Assembly (NCBI GenBank): GCA_032718475.1
Contig: JAUCBJ010006358.1
Span: 1 to 53,479, forward strand
Length of the DNA stretch: 53,479 nucleotides
Origin: Nemertoderma westbladi
Taxonomy: Eukaryota; Xenacoelomorpha; Nemertodermatida; Nemertodermatidae
Direction: 5' to 3'
Under the pieces are notes generated by a model that had not been told where the DNA came from, made no database searches, and worked only from the letters and a program-made list of their open reading frames with translations. How positions within the stretch are numbered: the first letter of the stretch is position 1; each line of letters opens with the position of its first letter. The translations under genes and the position numbers were made by a program. Shown piece by piece: positions 22,879-34,799 of this stretch.

Positions 22879-25800
22879 GCACCGAGATGTTGGAGCAGGA
22901 ATCGGTGGGAGTGGGGTTCCTTTTGTGGTGGATCCGATAGGGGCACCGAGATGTTGGAGCAGGAATCGGTGGGACCGGGGTTCCTTTTGTGGTGGATCCG
23001 ATAGGGGCACCGAGATGTTGGAGCAGGAATCGGTGGGACCGGGATTCCTTTTGTGGTGGATCCAATAGGGGCACCGAGGTGTTGGAGCGGGAATCGGTGG
23101 GACCGGGATTCCTTTTGTGGTGGATCCGATAGGGGTACCGAGATGTTGGAGCAGGAATCGGTGGGACCGGGATTCCTTTTGTGGCGGATACGAAAGGAGC
23201 ACCAAGGCGTTGGAGCGGGAATCGGTGGGACCGGGATTCCTTTTGTGGTGGATCCGATAGGGGCACCCAGGTGTTGGAGCAGGAATCGGTGGGACCGGGA
23301 TTCCTTTTGTGGTGGATCCGATAGGGGTACCGAGATGTTGGAGCAGGAATCGGTGGGACCGGGGTTCCTTTTGTGGTGGATCCGATAGGGGCACCGAGAT
23401 GTTGGAGCAGGAATCGGTGGGACCGGGATTCCTTTTGTGGCGGATACGAAAGGAGCACCAAGGCGTTGGAGCGGGAATCGGTGGGAGTGGGGTTCCTTTT
23501 GTGGTGGATCCGATAGGGGCACCGAGATGTTGGAGCAGGAATCGGTGGGACCGGGATTCCTTTTGTGGCGGATACGAAAGGAGCACCAAGGCGTTGGAGC
23601 GGGAATCGGTGGGACCGGGATTCCTTTTGTGGTGGATCCGATAGGGGCACCCAGGTGTTGGAGCAGGAATCGGTGGGACCGGGATTCCTTTTGTGGTGGA
23701 TCCGATAGGGGCACCGAGATGTTGGAGCAGGAATCGGTGGGACCGGGGTTCCTTTTGTGGTGGATCCGATAGGGGTACCGAGATGTTGGAGCAGGAATCG
23801 GTGGGACCGGGGTTCCTTTTGTGGTGGATCCGATAGGGGCACCGAGGTGTTGGAGCAGGAATCGGTGGGACCGGGATTCCTTTTGTGGCGGATACGAAAG
23901 GAGCACCAAGGCGTTGGAGCGGGAATCGGTGGGAGTGGGGTTCCTTTTGTGGTGGATCCGATAGGGGCACCGAGATGTTGGAGCAGGAATCGGTGGGACC
24001 GGGATTCCTTTTGTGGCGGATACGAAAGGAGCACCAAGGCGTTGGAGCGGGAATCGGTGGGACCGGGATTCCTTTTGTGGTGGATCCGATAGGGGCACCC
24101 AGGTGTTGGAGCAGGAATCGGTGGGACCGGGATTCCTTTTGTGGTGGATCCGATAGGGGTACCGAGATGTTGGAGCAGGAATCGGTGGGAGTGGGGTTCC
24201 TTTTGTGGTGGATCCGATAGGGGCACCGAGATGTTGGAGCAGGAATCGGTGGGACCGGGATTCCTTTTGTGGCGGATACGAAAGGAGCACCAAGGCGTTG
24301 GAGCGGGAATCGGTGGGACTGGGGTTCCTTTTGTGGTGGATCCGATAGGGGCACCGAGATGTTGGAGCAGGAATCGGTGGGACCGGGATTCCTTTTGTGG
24401 CGGATACGAAAGGAGCACCAAGGCGTTGGAGCGGGAATCGGTGGGACCGGGATTCCTTTTGTGGTGGATCCGATAGGGGCACCAAGGCGTTGGAGCAGGA
24501 ATCGGTGGGACCGGGGTTCCTTTTGTGGTGGATCCGATAGGGGCACCCAGGTGTTGGAGCAGGAATCGGTGGGACCGGGATTCCTTTTGTGGTGGATCCG
24601 ATAGGGGCACCGAGATGTTGGAGCAGGAATCGGTGGGACCGGGATTCCTTTTGTGGCGGATACGAAAGGAGCACCAAGGCGTTGGAGCGGGAATCGGTGG
24701 GACCGGGATTCCTTTTGTGGTGGATCCGATAGGGGCACCAAGGCGTTGGAGCAGGAATCGGTGGGACCGGGGTTCCTTTTGTGGTGGATCCGATAGGGGC
24801 ACCCAGGTGTTGGAGCAGGAATCGGTGGGACCGGGATTCCTTTTGTGGTGGATCCGATAGGGGCACCGAGATGTTGGAGCAGGAATCGGTGGGACCGGGA
24901 TTCCTTTTGTGGTGGATCCGATAGGGGCACCAAGGCGTTGGAGCAGGAATCGGTGGGACCGGGGTTCCTTTTGTGGTGGATCCGATAGGGGCACCGAGAT
25001 GTTGGAGCAGGAATCGGTGGGACCGGGATTCCTTTTGTGGTGGATCCGATAGGGGTACCGAGATGTTGGAGCAGGAATTTGTGGGACTGGGGTTCCTTTT
25101 GTGGTGGATCCGATAGGGGTACCGAGATGTTGGAGCAGGAATCGGTGGGACCGGGATTCCTTTTGTGGTGGATCCAATAGGGGCACCGAGGTGTTGGAGC
25201 AGGAATCGGTGGGACCGGGATTCCTTTTGTGGTGGATCCGATAGGGGTACCGAGATGTTGGAGCAGGAATCGGTGGGACCGGGATTCCTTTTGTGGTGGA
25301 TCCAATAGGGGCACCGAGGTGTTGGAGCAGGAATCGGTGGGACCGGGATTCCTTTTGTGGTGGATCCGATAGGGGTACCGAGATGTTGGAGCAGGAATCG
25401 GTGGGAGTGGGGTTCCTTTTGTGGTGGATCCGATAGGGGCACCGAGATGTTGGAGCAGGAATCGGTGGGACCGGGATTCCTTTTGTGGTGGATCCAATAG
25501 GGGCACCGAGGTGTTGGAGCAGGAATCGGTGGGACCGGGGTTCCTTTTGTGGTGGATCCGATAGGGGCACCCAGGTGTTGGAGCAGGAATCGGTGGGACC
25601 GGGATTCCTTTTGTGGTGGATCCGATAGGGGCACCGAGATGTTGGAGCAGGAATCGGTGGGACCGGGATTCCTTTTGTGGTGGATCCGATAGGGGCACCA
25701 AGGCGTTGGAGCAGGAATCGGTGGGACCGGGGTTCCTTTTGTGGTGGATCCGATAGGGGCACCGAGATGTTGGAGCAGGAATCGGTGGGACCGGGATTCC

Positions 25801-28800
25801 TTTTGTGGTGGATCCGATAGGGGTACCGAGATGTTGGAGCAGGAATTTGTGGGACTGGGGTTCCTTTTGTGGTGGATCCGATAGGGGTACCGAGATGTTG
25901 GAGCAGGAATCGGTGGGACCGGGATTCCTTTTGTGGTGGATCCAATAGGGGCACCGAGGTGTTGGAGCAGGAATCGGTGGGACCGGGATTCCTTTTGTGG
26001 TGGATCCGATAGGGGTACCGAGATGTTGGAGCAGGAATCGGTGGGACCGGGATTCCTTTTGTGGTGGATCCAATAGGGGCACCGAGGTGTTGGAGCAGGA
26101 ATCGGTGGGACCGGGATTCCTTTTGTGGTGGATCCGATAGGGGTACCGAGATGTTGGAGCAGGAATCGGTGGGAGTGGGGTTCCTTTTGTGGTGGATCCG
26201 ATAGGGGCACCGAGATGTTGGAGCAGGAATCGGTGGGACCGGGATTCCTTTTGTGGTGGATCCAATAGGGGCACCGAGGTGTTGGAGCAGGAATCGGTGG
26301 GACCGGGATTCCTTTTGTGGTGGATCCGATAGGGGCACCAAGGCGTTGGAGCAGGAATCGGTGGGACCGGGGTTCCTTTTGTGGTGGATCCGATAGGGGC
26401 ACCGAGATGTTGGAGCAGGAATCGGTGGGACCGGGATTCCTTTTGTGGTGGATCCGATAGGGGTACCGAGATGTTGGAGCAGGAATCGGTGGGACCGGGA
26501 TTCCTTTTGTGGTGGATCCAATAGGGGCACCGAGGTGTTGGAGCAGGAATCGGTGGGACCGGGATTCCTTTTGTGGTGGATCCGATAGGGGTACCGAGAT
26601 GTTGGAGCAGGAATCGGTGGGAGTGGGGTTCCTTTTGTGGTGGATCCGATAGGGGCACCGAGATGTTGGAGCAGGAATCGGTGGGACCGGGATTCCTTTT
26701 GTGGTGGATCCAATAGGGGCACCGAGGTGTTGGAGCAGGAATCGGTGGGACCGGGATTCCTTTTGTGGTGGATCCGATAGGGGTACCGAGATGTTGGAGC
26801 AGGAATCGGTGGGAGTGGGGTTCCTTTTGTGGTGGATCCGATAGGGGCACCGAGATGTTGGAGCAGGAATCGGTGGGACCGGGATTCCTTTTGTGGTGGA
26901 TCCAATAGGGGCACCGAGGTGTTGGAGCAGGAATCGGTGGGACCGGGATTCCTTTTGTGGTGGATCCGATAGGGGCACCCAGGTGTTGGAGCGGGAATCG
27001 GTGGGACCGGGATTCCTTTTGTGGTGGATCCGATAGGGGCACCGAGATGTTGGAGCAGGAATCGGTGGGACCGGGATTCCTTTTGTGGTGGATCCAATAG
27101 GGGCACCGAGGTGTTGGAGCAGGAATCGGTGGGACCGGGATTCCTTTTGTGGTGGATCCGATAGGGGCACCAAGGCGTTGGAGCAGGAATCGGTGGGACC
27201 GGGGTTCCTTTTGTGGTGGATCCGATAGGGGCACCGAGATGTTGGAGCAGGAATCGGTGGGACCGGGATTCCTTTTGTGGTGGATCCGATAGGGGTACCG
27301 AGATGTTGGAGCAGGAATTTGTGGGACTGGGGTTCCTTTTGTGGTGGATCCGATAGGGGTACCGAGATGTTGGAGCAGGAATCGGTGGGACCGGGATTCC
27401 TTTTGTGGTGGATCCGATAGGGGCACCGAGGTGTTGGAGCAGGAATCGGTGGGACCGGGATTCCTTTTGTGGTGGATCCGATAGGGGTACCGAGATGTTG
27501 GAGCAGGAATCGGTGGGACCGGGATTCCTTTTGTGGTGGATCCAATAGGGGCACCGAGGTGTTGGAGCAGGAATCGGTGGGACCGGGATTCCTTTTGTGG
27601 TGGATCCGATAGGGGTACCGAGATGTTGGAGCAGGAATCGGTGGGAGTGGGGTTCCTTTTGTGGTGGATCCGATAGGGGCACCGAGATGTTGGAGCAGGA
27701 ATCGGTGGGACCGGGATTCCTTTTGTGGTGGATCCAATAGGGGCACCGAGGTGTTGGAGCAGGAATCGGTGGGACCGGGATTCCTTTTGTGGTGGATCCG
27801 ATAGGGGCACCAAGGCGTTGGAGCAGGAATCGGTGGGACCGGGGTTCCTTTTGTGGTGGATCCGATAGGGGCACCGAGATGTTGGAGCAGGAATCGGTGG
27901 GACCGGGATTCCTTTTGTGGTGGATCCGATAGGGGTACCGAGATGTTGGAGCAGGAATCGGTGGGACCGGGATTCCTTTTGTGGTGGATCCAATAGGGGC
28001 ACCGAGGTGTTGGAGCAGGAATCGGTGGGACCGGGATTCCTTTTGTGGTGGATCCGATAGGGGTACCGAGATGTTGGAGCAGGAATCGGTGGGACCGGGA
28101 TTCCTTTTGTGGTGGATCCGATAGGGGCACCGAGGTGTTGGAGCAGGAATCGGTGGGACCGGGATTCCTTTTGTGGTGGATCCGATAGGGGTACCGAGAT
28201 GTTGGAGCAGGAATCGGTGGGACCGGGATTCCTTTTGTGGTGGATCCGATAGGGGCACCGAGATGTTGGAGCAGGAATCGGTGGGACCGGGGTTCCTTTT
28301 GTGGTGGATCCGATAGGGGCACCGAGATGTTGGAGCAGGAATCGGTGGGACCGGGATTCCTTTTGTGGTGGATCCAATAGGGGCACCGAGGTGTTGGAGC
28401 AGGAATCGGTGGGACCGGGATTCCTTTTGTGGTGGATCCGATAGGGGTACCGAGATGTTGGAGCAGGAATCGGTGGGAGTGGGGTTCCTTTTGTGGTGGA
28501 TCCGATAGGGGCACCGAGATGTTGGAGCAGGAATCGGTGGGACCGGGATTCCTTTTGTGGTGGATCCAATAGGGGCACCGAGGTGTTGGAGCAGGAATCG
28601 GTGGGACCGGGATTCCTTTTGTGGTGGATCCGATAGGGGTACCGAGATGTTGGAGCAGGAATCGGTGGGAGTGGGGTTCCTTTTGTGGTGGATCCGATAG
28701 GGGCACCGAGATGTTGGAGCAGGAATCGGTGGGACCGGGATTCCTTTTGTGGTGGATCCAATAGGGGCACCGAGGTGTTGGAGCAGGAATCGGTGGGACC

Positions 28801-30430
28801 GGGATTCCTTTTGTGGTGGATCCGATAGGGGCACCGAGGTGTTGGAGCAGGAATCGGTGGGACCGGGATTCCTTTTGTGGTGGATCCGATAGGGGCACCG
28901 AGATGTTGGAGCAGGAATCGGTGGGACCGGGATTCCTTTTGTGGTGGATCCAATAGGGGCACCGAGGTGTTGGAGCAGGAATCGGTGGGACCGGGATTCC
29001 TTTTGTGGTGGATCCGATAGGGGCACCGAGGTGTTGGAGCAGGAATCGGTGGGACCGGGATTCCTTTTGTGGTGGATCCGATAGGGGTACCGAGATGTTG
29101 GAGCAGGAATCGGTGGGACCGGGATTCCTTTTGTGGTGGATCCAATAGGGGCACCGAGGTGTTGGAGCAGGAATCGGTGGGACCGGGATTCCTTTTGTGG
29201 TGGATCCGATAGGGGTACCGAGATGTTGGAGCAGGAATCGGTGGGACCGGGATTCCTTTTGTGGTGGATCCGATAGGGGCACCCAGGTGTTGGAGCAGGA
29301 ATCGGTGGGACCGGGATTCCTTTTGTGGTGGATCCGATAGGGGCACCAAGGCGTTGGAGCAGGAATCGGTGGGACCGGGGTTCCTTTTGTGGTGGATCCG
29401 ATAGGGGCACCGAGATGTTGGAGCAGGAATCGGTGGGACCGGGATTCCTTTTGTGGTGGATCCGATAGGGGTACCGAGATGTTGGAGCAGGAATCGGTGG
29501 GACCGGGATTCCTTTTGTGGTGGATCCAATAGGGGCACCGAGGTGTTGGAGCAGGAATCGGTGGGACCGGGATTCCTTTTGTGGTGGATCCGATAGGGGT
29601 ACCGAGATGTTGGAGCAGGAATCGGTGGGAGTGGGGTTCCTTTTGTGGTGGATCCGATAGGGGCACCGAGATGTTGGAGCAGGAATCGGTGGGACCGGGA
29701 TTCCTTTTGTGGTGGATCCAATAGGGGCACCGAGGTGTTGGAGCAGGAATCGGTGGGACCGGGATTCCTTTTGTGGTGGATCCGATAGGGGTACCGAGAT
29801 GTTGGAGCAGGAATCGGTGGGAGTGGGGTTCCTTTTGTGGTGGATCCGATAGGGGCACCGAGATGTTGGAGCAGGAATCGGTGGGACCGGGATTCCTTTT
29901 GTGGTGGATCCAATAGGGGCACCGAGGTGTTGGAGCAGGAATCGGTGGGACCGGGATTCCTTTTGTGGTGGATCCGATAGGGGTACCGAGATGTTGGAGC
30001 AGGAATCGGTGGGAGTGGGGTTCCTTTTGTGGTGGATCCGATAGGGGCACCGAGATGTTGGAGCAGGAATCGGTGGGACCGGGATTCCTTTTGTGGTGGA
30101 TCCAATAGGGGCACCGAGGTGTTGGAGCAGGAATCGGTGGGACCGGGATTCCTTTTGTGGTGGATCCGATAGGGGCACCCAGGTGTTGGAGCAGGAATCG
30201 GTGGGAGTGGGGTTCCTTTTGTGGTGGATCCGATAGGGGCACCGAGATGTTGGAGCAGGAATCGGTGGGACCGGGATTCCTTTTGTGGTGGATCCGATAG
30301 GGGCACCCAGGTGTTGGAGCGGGAATCGGTGGGACCGGGATTCCTTTTGTGGTGGATCCGATAGGGGCACCCAGGTGTTGGAGCAGGAATCGGTGGGAGT
30401 GGGGTTCCTTTTGTGGTGGATCCGATAGGA
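22879..30430. repeat. 64-bp satellite, 118 units, each with a BamHI-type GGATCC site or a variant
   Basis: The block GCACCGAG begins at 22879 and the final one at 30431: 7552 bp, exactly 118 x 64. Each unit contains a GGAATCGGTGGGA-type segment, CCTTTTGTGG and usually TGGATCCGATA. Variation is almost only by substitution: GCACC/GTACC, GAGATG/GAGGTG/AAGGCG/CAGGTG, ACCGGGAT/AGTGGGGT, GATCCGATA/GATCCAATA/GATACGAAA. Every spacing I checked is a multiple of 64. The unit has no stop codon in any minus-strand frame, which creates three overlapping frames of about 2500 residues (22819-30480). These are not credible genes. Confidence 0.97.
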
Positions 30431-30439
30431 GCACCGAGA

Positions 30440-31600
30440 CTTCTATAGACTTCGACACCGAGAGTTCTATAAATTATCATTTTAGTACAGGCTCCAGACT
30501 ATGACCCCGTAGGAATTTTATATATGACTGAGTTACCCCACATAGATGTTTAGTGCAGATATGGGATATTTAAAAAAAAATTGGGTAGACATCACCAAAC
30601 GGTTGCGCTGGTTTTTTAGAGGGCCTTAACGATAGCAACGGAGGGAATTGCCATAGGAACAGCTCTTATAATAGATATGACGAGTTACAATTTATGGAAG
30701 ATTACCATTTTGGATATGAAGAATGAATATTATGGCATATTTAGTTTTTTGAATAAATAATAGCGACCACCTATTGGGTTTATTCAAACATTATTCACAC
30801 ATTATGTGATATTTACATAATTGTGATTTCATGACTAAGATACCAAAATGCTAATGGTCTGCAGCTGTCTTATTGGCACGTGTGTTGTAAGAGGTTGTAT
30901 CACCCCCTACAATCGCGTTCGTAGTGGATACGCCGCAGGTATTAATAATACAATTGCTGTATTAAATAATAAATTTGTCATCTTTTTACTAAAATACACT
31001 GTTATTCCTAAAATTACTATATTTATCCTTCTTCAATATATAATTAATCTATAACTTTACCAATATTATTATTGCACTTTCCACATACGCGCTTGTATTA
31101 TTTGCTGCACACGCCTTTCTTCTAAGCAAAATATTTCCGTTGTTGGAATTATAATAATAAAGTAGAATCATCTAATTGCAACCTTGGAGACACAGATCAC
31201 CTGGAACATTGCACCTATTCGGAGCCACATCATACGAACAGCCAATGGAAGCATTTTGAGTAGCTTTTACTCAAGGTTGCTATCTAACCCTTATCATCAA
31301 TGTTGCTGGGGATTAGTCCACAATTCTCCATTGGGGGCACCATTTTGTACGCGAAGCCATCGTTGCGGACTTACTAGCAAGGCACCGTAATTAACCTACT
31401 TGATATAGGTAGTGGTGGAGCTATAAATTCCGCTACAACTGCTGTTTAAACTTTCTCGTAATTTGTGGCACTTCATGTTAATAATATTATGAAAGTTACG
31501 ACGTTATTAATTAACGTATACATATAATTCATAACTGAAGGTTATTTCTACAAGTAATATTAGTTAGCCATTTGTACATTTACTGTCTAATTATTTGGAT
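30440..31600. other. Region upstream of the aminotransferase gene, no other gene seen
   Basis: Short frames (30848-31054, 31184-31390) show no recognisable domain. A TATAAAT at 31422-31428 lies about 175 bp upstream of the aminotransferase ATG. It could be a core promoter element, but AT-rich DNA gives such matches by chance. Confidence 0.35.
31422..31428 (+). promoter_or_regulatory. Possible TATA box for the aminotransferase gene
   Basis: TATAAAT in a locally less AT-rich context (GGAGC before, CCGC after), 173 bp upstream of the ATG. Position and motif are the only evidence. Confidence 0.25.
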
Positions 31601-33079
31601 ATGTACAGAGTAATATGGAAGAAACAAACAGGATTAATTGGACCGTCGCGATTTCTGACTTCTGATTCAAAATTATTTCCAAACGATCATGATTCACCGA
31701 ATATGCTCACCGATTGTCCCGGCCCAAAGTCCCATCAGTTGCATCACAAGTTGCAGCTGCTACAAAACGCGGGAGCAGTCACCTTCTTTGCCGATTACGA
31801 GAAAAGCAAAGGGAACTTCATTGTGGATGCAGACGGAAACCGCCTCCTCGACATGTTTATGCAGATCAGCTCCATTCCCTTGGGTTACAACCATCCATCC
31901 ATTATAGATGCGGTTACGAATAAAGTTAACATGGCAATGTTCGTGAACCGACCAGCTCTCGCTTCCTTTCCCCCTTCTACCTTCCCCGATAAGTTGAATA
32001 GCACCCTAATGTCAGTTGCTCCTCCTGGTCTGCATGAAGTGCAACAGATGGCGTGTGGCGCATGCTCAAATGAGAATGCTATGAAGCAACTATTCTTCGC
32101 TCATATGGGTAAACAGAGAGGAGAGAAGCCTGTAAGTGACTTGGAAAGTTCATCGAGTGTCATTAACCAACAACCGGGAAGTCCCAAGATTTCTATGCTG
32201 TCGTTCACTGGGGGGTTCCATGGAAGGTCTATGGGAACACTAAGTTGTACTCATACAAAGCCAATCCACAAATTAGATGTGCCTGCTTTTGATTGGCCGA
32301 TTGCGGATTTTCCGCAACTGCAATACCCCCTTGATGAGCACGTTGTTGAGAATAAGAAAGAAGAAGAGCGATGTTTAGCGATGGTCGAAGATCTTATTGA
32401 AAGGTGGAGTCATCATTGCCCTGTTGCCGGGGTGATTATAGAACCAATTCAGTCTGAAGGGGGTGATAACCACGCCTCTGGTAATTTCTTTCGCTCTCTT
32501 CAACGTATATGTAAATCAAACAATGTTGCGTTGATTATGGATGAAGTTCAGACAGGTGGTGGCGCAACTGGGGCGATGTGGATGCACGAACTGTTTGATC
32601 TCCCTGAACCGCCAGACATGGTGACATTCAGCAAGAAAATGATGACTGGCGGTTATTATTACAAAAAGGATTACAGACCTGATCTCCCGTTTAGGATATA
32701 CAACACCTGGGTTGGAGATCCATCGAAAATTATCCTTCTTGAAGCGTTCTTAAAAGAAATGAAGTCCAAGGATTTGTTGAATAATGTTCGAAAAGTTGGT
32801 GAAATTCTCCAGAAGGGATTGTTGGAATTATGTATGTTGTACCCCAACTTCGTATCTAATGCAAGGGGAGCTGGGACATTATGTGCGGTGGATATTGTGG
32901 CACCTAGACAAAGAAATACAATTGCAGCTCAGCTTCGTTCTAAGGGCATTGTGGTTGGTGTGAGTGGCCAGCACGCTATACGTACCCGCCCATCACTAAC
33001 ACTGCAGGAATATCATGTTGAGATATTTATAGATCGATTTTCCGAGGTCCTTCAGGGCCATGAAAGTAAAAAAAGATAA
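31601..33079 (+). CDS. ABAT: 4-aminobutyrate aminotransferase (GABA transaminase), intronless
   Basis: A PLP enzyme that moves the amino group of GABA to 2-oxoglutarate, giving succinate semialdehyde and glutamate; in animals it is mitochondrial. The first ATG is 31601 (492 residues); a longer reading would need a TTG at 31595. The family is about 500 residues long, so this copy is full length. Visible motifs: an N-terminus with basic residues and no acidic ones for 21 residues, fitting a mitochondrial presequence; ACGACSNENA with C152 and C155, the Fe-S cluster ligands of the animal enzyme; GGFHGR; EPIQSEGGDNH with E281; DEVQTGGG with D314; FSKKMMTGG with the expected PLP lysine K346; IRTRPS near the C-terminus. 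After DEVQTGGG there is Ala322, where the mammalian enzyme has Cys. No intron interrupts the frame, although vertebrate ABAT is intron-rich, so a retrocopy or intron loss is possible. No poly(A) tract or AATAAA follows closely. Confidence 0.93.
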   Translation: MYRVIWKKQTGLIGPSRFLTSDSKLFPNDHDSPNMLTDCPGPKSHQLHHKLQLLQNAGAVTFFADYEKSKGNFIVDADGNRLLDMFMQISSIPLGYNHPSIIDAVTNKVNMAMFVNRPALASFPPSTFPDKLNSTLMSVAPPGLHEVQQMACGACSNENAMKQLFFAHMGKQRGEKPVSDLESSSSVINQQPGSPKISMLSFTGGFHGRSMGTLSCTHTKPIHKLDVPAFDWPIADFPQLQYPLDEHVVENKKEEERCLAMVEDLIERWSHHCPVAGVIIEPIQSEGGDNHASGNFFRSLQRICKSNNVALIMDEVQTGGGATGAMWMHELFDLPEPPDMVTFSKKMMTGGYYYKKDYRPDLPFRIYNTWVGDPSKIILLEAFLKEMKSKDLLNNVRKVGEILQKGLLELCMLYPNFVSNARGAGTLCAVDIVAPRQRNTIAAQLRSKGIVVGVSGQHAIRTRPSLTLQEYHVEIFIDRFSEVLQGHESKKR

Positions 33080-33413
33080 AAGAAAAGAAGAAAGCGGACT
33101 TAGTCGTAAAGTTATTATGTTGTATACATATCATTGTCGTATTAATTAACTACCATGTAGACTGACTGTTATTAAGTGTTATTTATTATTATTTATTAGT
33201 AATTATCTTATATGATATAAGAGTATTATAATTTACACCTTACTCGGTTTATGATGTTTAATGTTTATTCGTTGGTAACATGTTGTTTGATTACCCTTAA
33301 TTATTTCAGTCATCAAATTTATATAATTAATTTTTGGGATAGCGCTGCATTCTATTTTTCAGATTTTTCGCTGAAAGGATCAGATTAATTATATTAACAT
33401 AACAAAAAGCGAA
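33080..33413. other. 3' flank of the aminotransferase gene, nothing recognised
   Basis: A purine-rich run directly follows the stop, then AT-rich sequence without a clear AATAAA. No gene is supported. Confidence 0.4.
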
Positions 33414-33964
33414 ACAGTAGAAATATATAACATAACGTAACATAACAGTAGAAATATATAACATAACATAACAAAACATAATATAACATAACATAACAGT
33501 ATAAATATATAACATAACATAACAGTATAAATATATAACATAACATAACAGTAGAACTATATAACATAACATAACAGTAGAAATATATAACATAACTTAA
33601 CATAACAGTAGAAATATATAACATAACATAACATAACAGTAGAAATATATAACATAACTTAACATAACAGTAGAAATATATAACATAACATAACAAAACA
33701 TAACATAACATAACAGTATAAATATATAACATAACATAACAGTATAAATATATAACATAACATAACAGTAGAACTATATAACATAACATAACAGTAGAAA
33801 TATATAACATAACTTAACATAACAGTAGAAATATATAACATAACATAACATAACAGTAGAAATACATAACATAACTTAACATAACAGTAGAAATATATAA
33901 CATAACATAACATAACAAAACATAACATAACATAACAGTATAAATATATAACATAACATAACAG
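33414..33964. repeat. CAGTAGAAATATATAACATAACATAA minisatellite
   Basis: About 550 bp built from AACAT runs punctuated by CAGTAGAAATATATAACA, CAGTATAAATATATAACA and CAGTAGAACTATATAACA. A larger block of roughly 220 bp is itself repeated. Minus-strand frames of 88-154 residues rich in Tyr, Cys and Leu are by-products. The same unit occurs at 50609-50751 and, inverted, at 52459-52570. Confidence 0.92.
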
Positions 33965-33976
33965 GCTCATTCCAAA

Positions 33977-34377
33977 GTAAAGTACGGGACATTCGTACAC
34001 AATTTTGAACTGTGATTGCCTGTACAATGTTATCGACAGCACATATGTGCACAAAATTGTGCTTGGATTGAACTTTCGAATATCAGCTTTGATTTCGCGA
34101 AGATTATGGCGGGACTTGGTCACTTTTGATAAAACACCAGCTTGTCCAATTAAGGTAAAGTACGGATTCGTACGAAATGGTTTTTTTTATTTTATGATTT
34201 CAATTCTAAAGTTTAGCGAATTGTGCGCAGGTACAGTGTTGAGTTGATGTTTAGGATAAAGCTGTATTATTAAGCTTAAATGAAAATATAAATATCAGAC
34301 GAATTGCTACATTGTTAATTTTTTACAATTTGTTTTGTGTGGTAAAGTATGGGACATTGCTAGGTAAAGTACGGGAC
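33977..34377 (+). repeat. GTAAAGTA(C/T)GGGAC motif cluster, first locus
   Basis: Exact or one-base variants occur at 33977, 34342 and 34364, with a shortened form at 34155. Spacings are 178, 187 and 22 bp. The cluster directly abuts the AACAT minisatellite. No gene is recognised in the intervening sequence. Confidence 0.6.
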
Positions 34378-34799
34378 CTGTACGAATTTTATGGTCGAAA
34401 TGGTCTCTTACACTTAATCTAACAGTAATTTCTGGACTGTCAGGGCCCTAAACCGATTAGGTTCTCTGTTCGCAGAACACCGAACACTATTCCGGCCACG
34501 GAACTAGTCCAGCAGAATGCCTTTATAGAATCCTGGAATTTGTGGGACGAGAGGATCTCAGCAACTAAGCGAAAACGAACAATAGGATGTTCCTAGACCC
34601 CCCCCCAAAATTTATCCAGAAGACTTTTCGCCATACATAATGTGTTAAAAAAGTCTACGGTTCTCCAGCTAGGGCCAATTTGAGTCAAAAAGTCCGCTTC
34701 CCTAGCAACCACGTTGCTATGGAGATAAGTCCAGAACCGCTAATGCTACGGACTTGGGACCGGCGCCAATCGATAGGCAGCATATGGGTTTACATTCAA

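Noticed and set aside
23053-24860. Plus-strand 111-residue repeated frames
   Set aside because: They start and stop at satellite unit variants (TAG in GATAGGGG present or absent); by-products of the repeat.
22877-30438. CRISPR array
   Set aside because: Units are contiguous near-identical repeats with no unique spacers, in a eukaryotic context.
22819-30480. Three overlapping minus-strand frames of about 2500 residues
   Set aside because: They are the same 64-bp satellite read in three phases; the unit length is not a multiple of three and no frame is favoured by the substitutions. Not called as genes.
33327-34123. Tyr/Cys/Leu-rich minus-strand proteins
   Set aside because: They are translations of the AACAT minisatellite.
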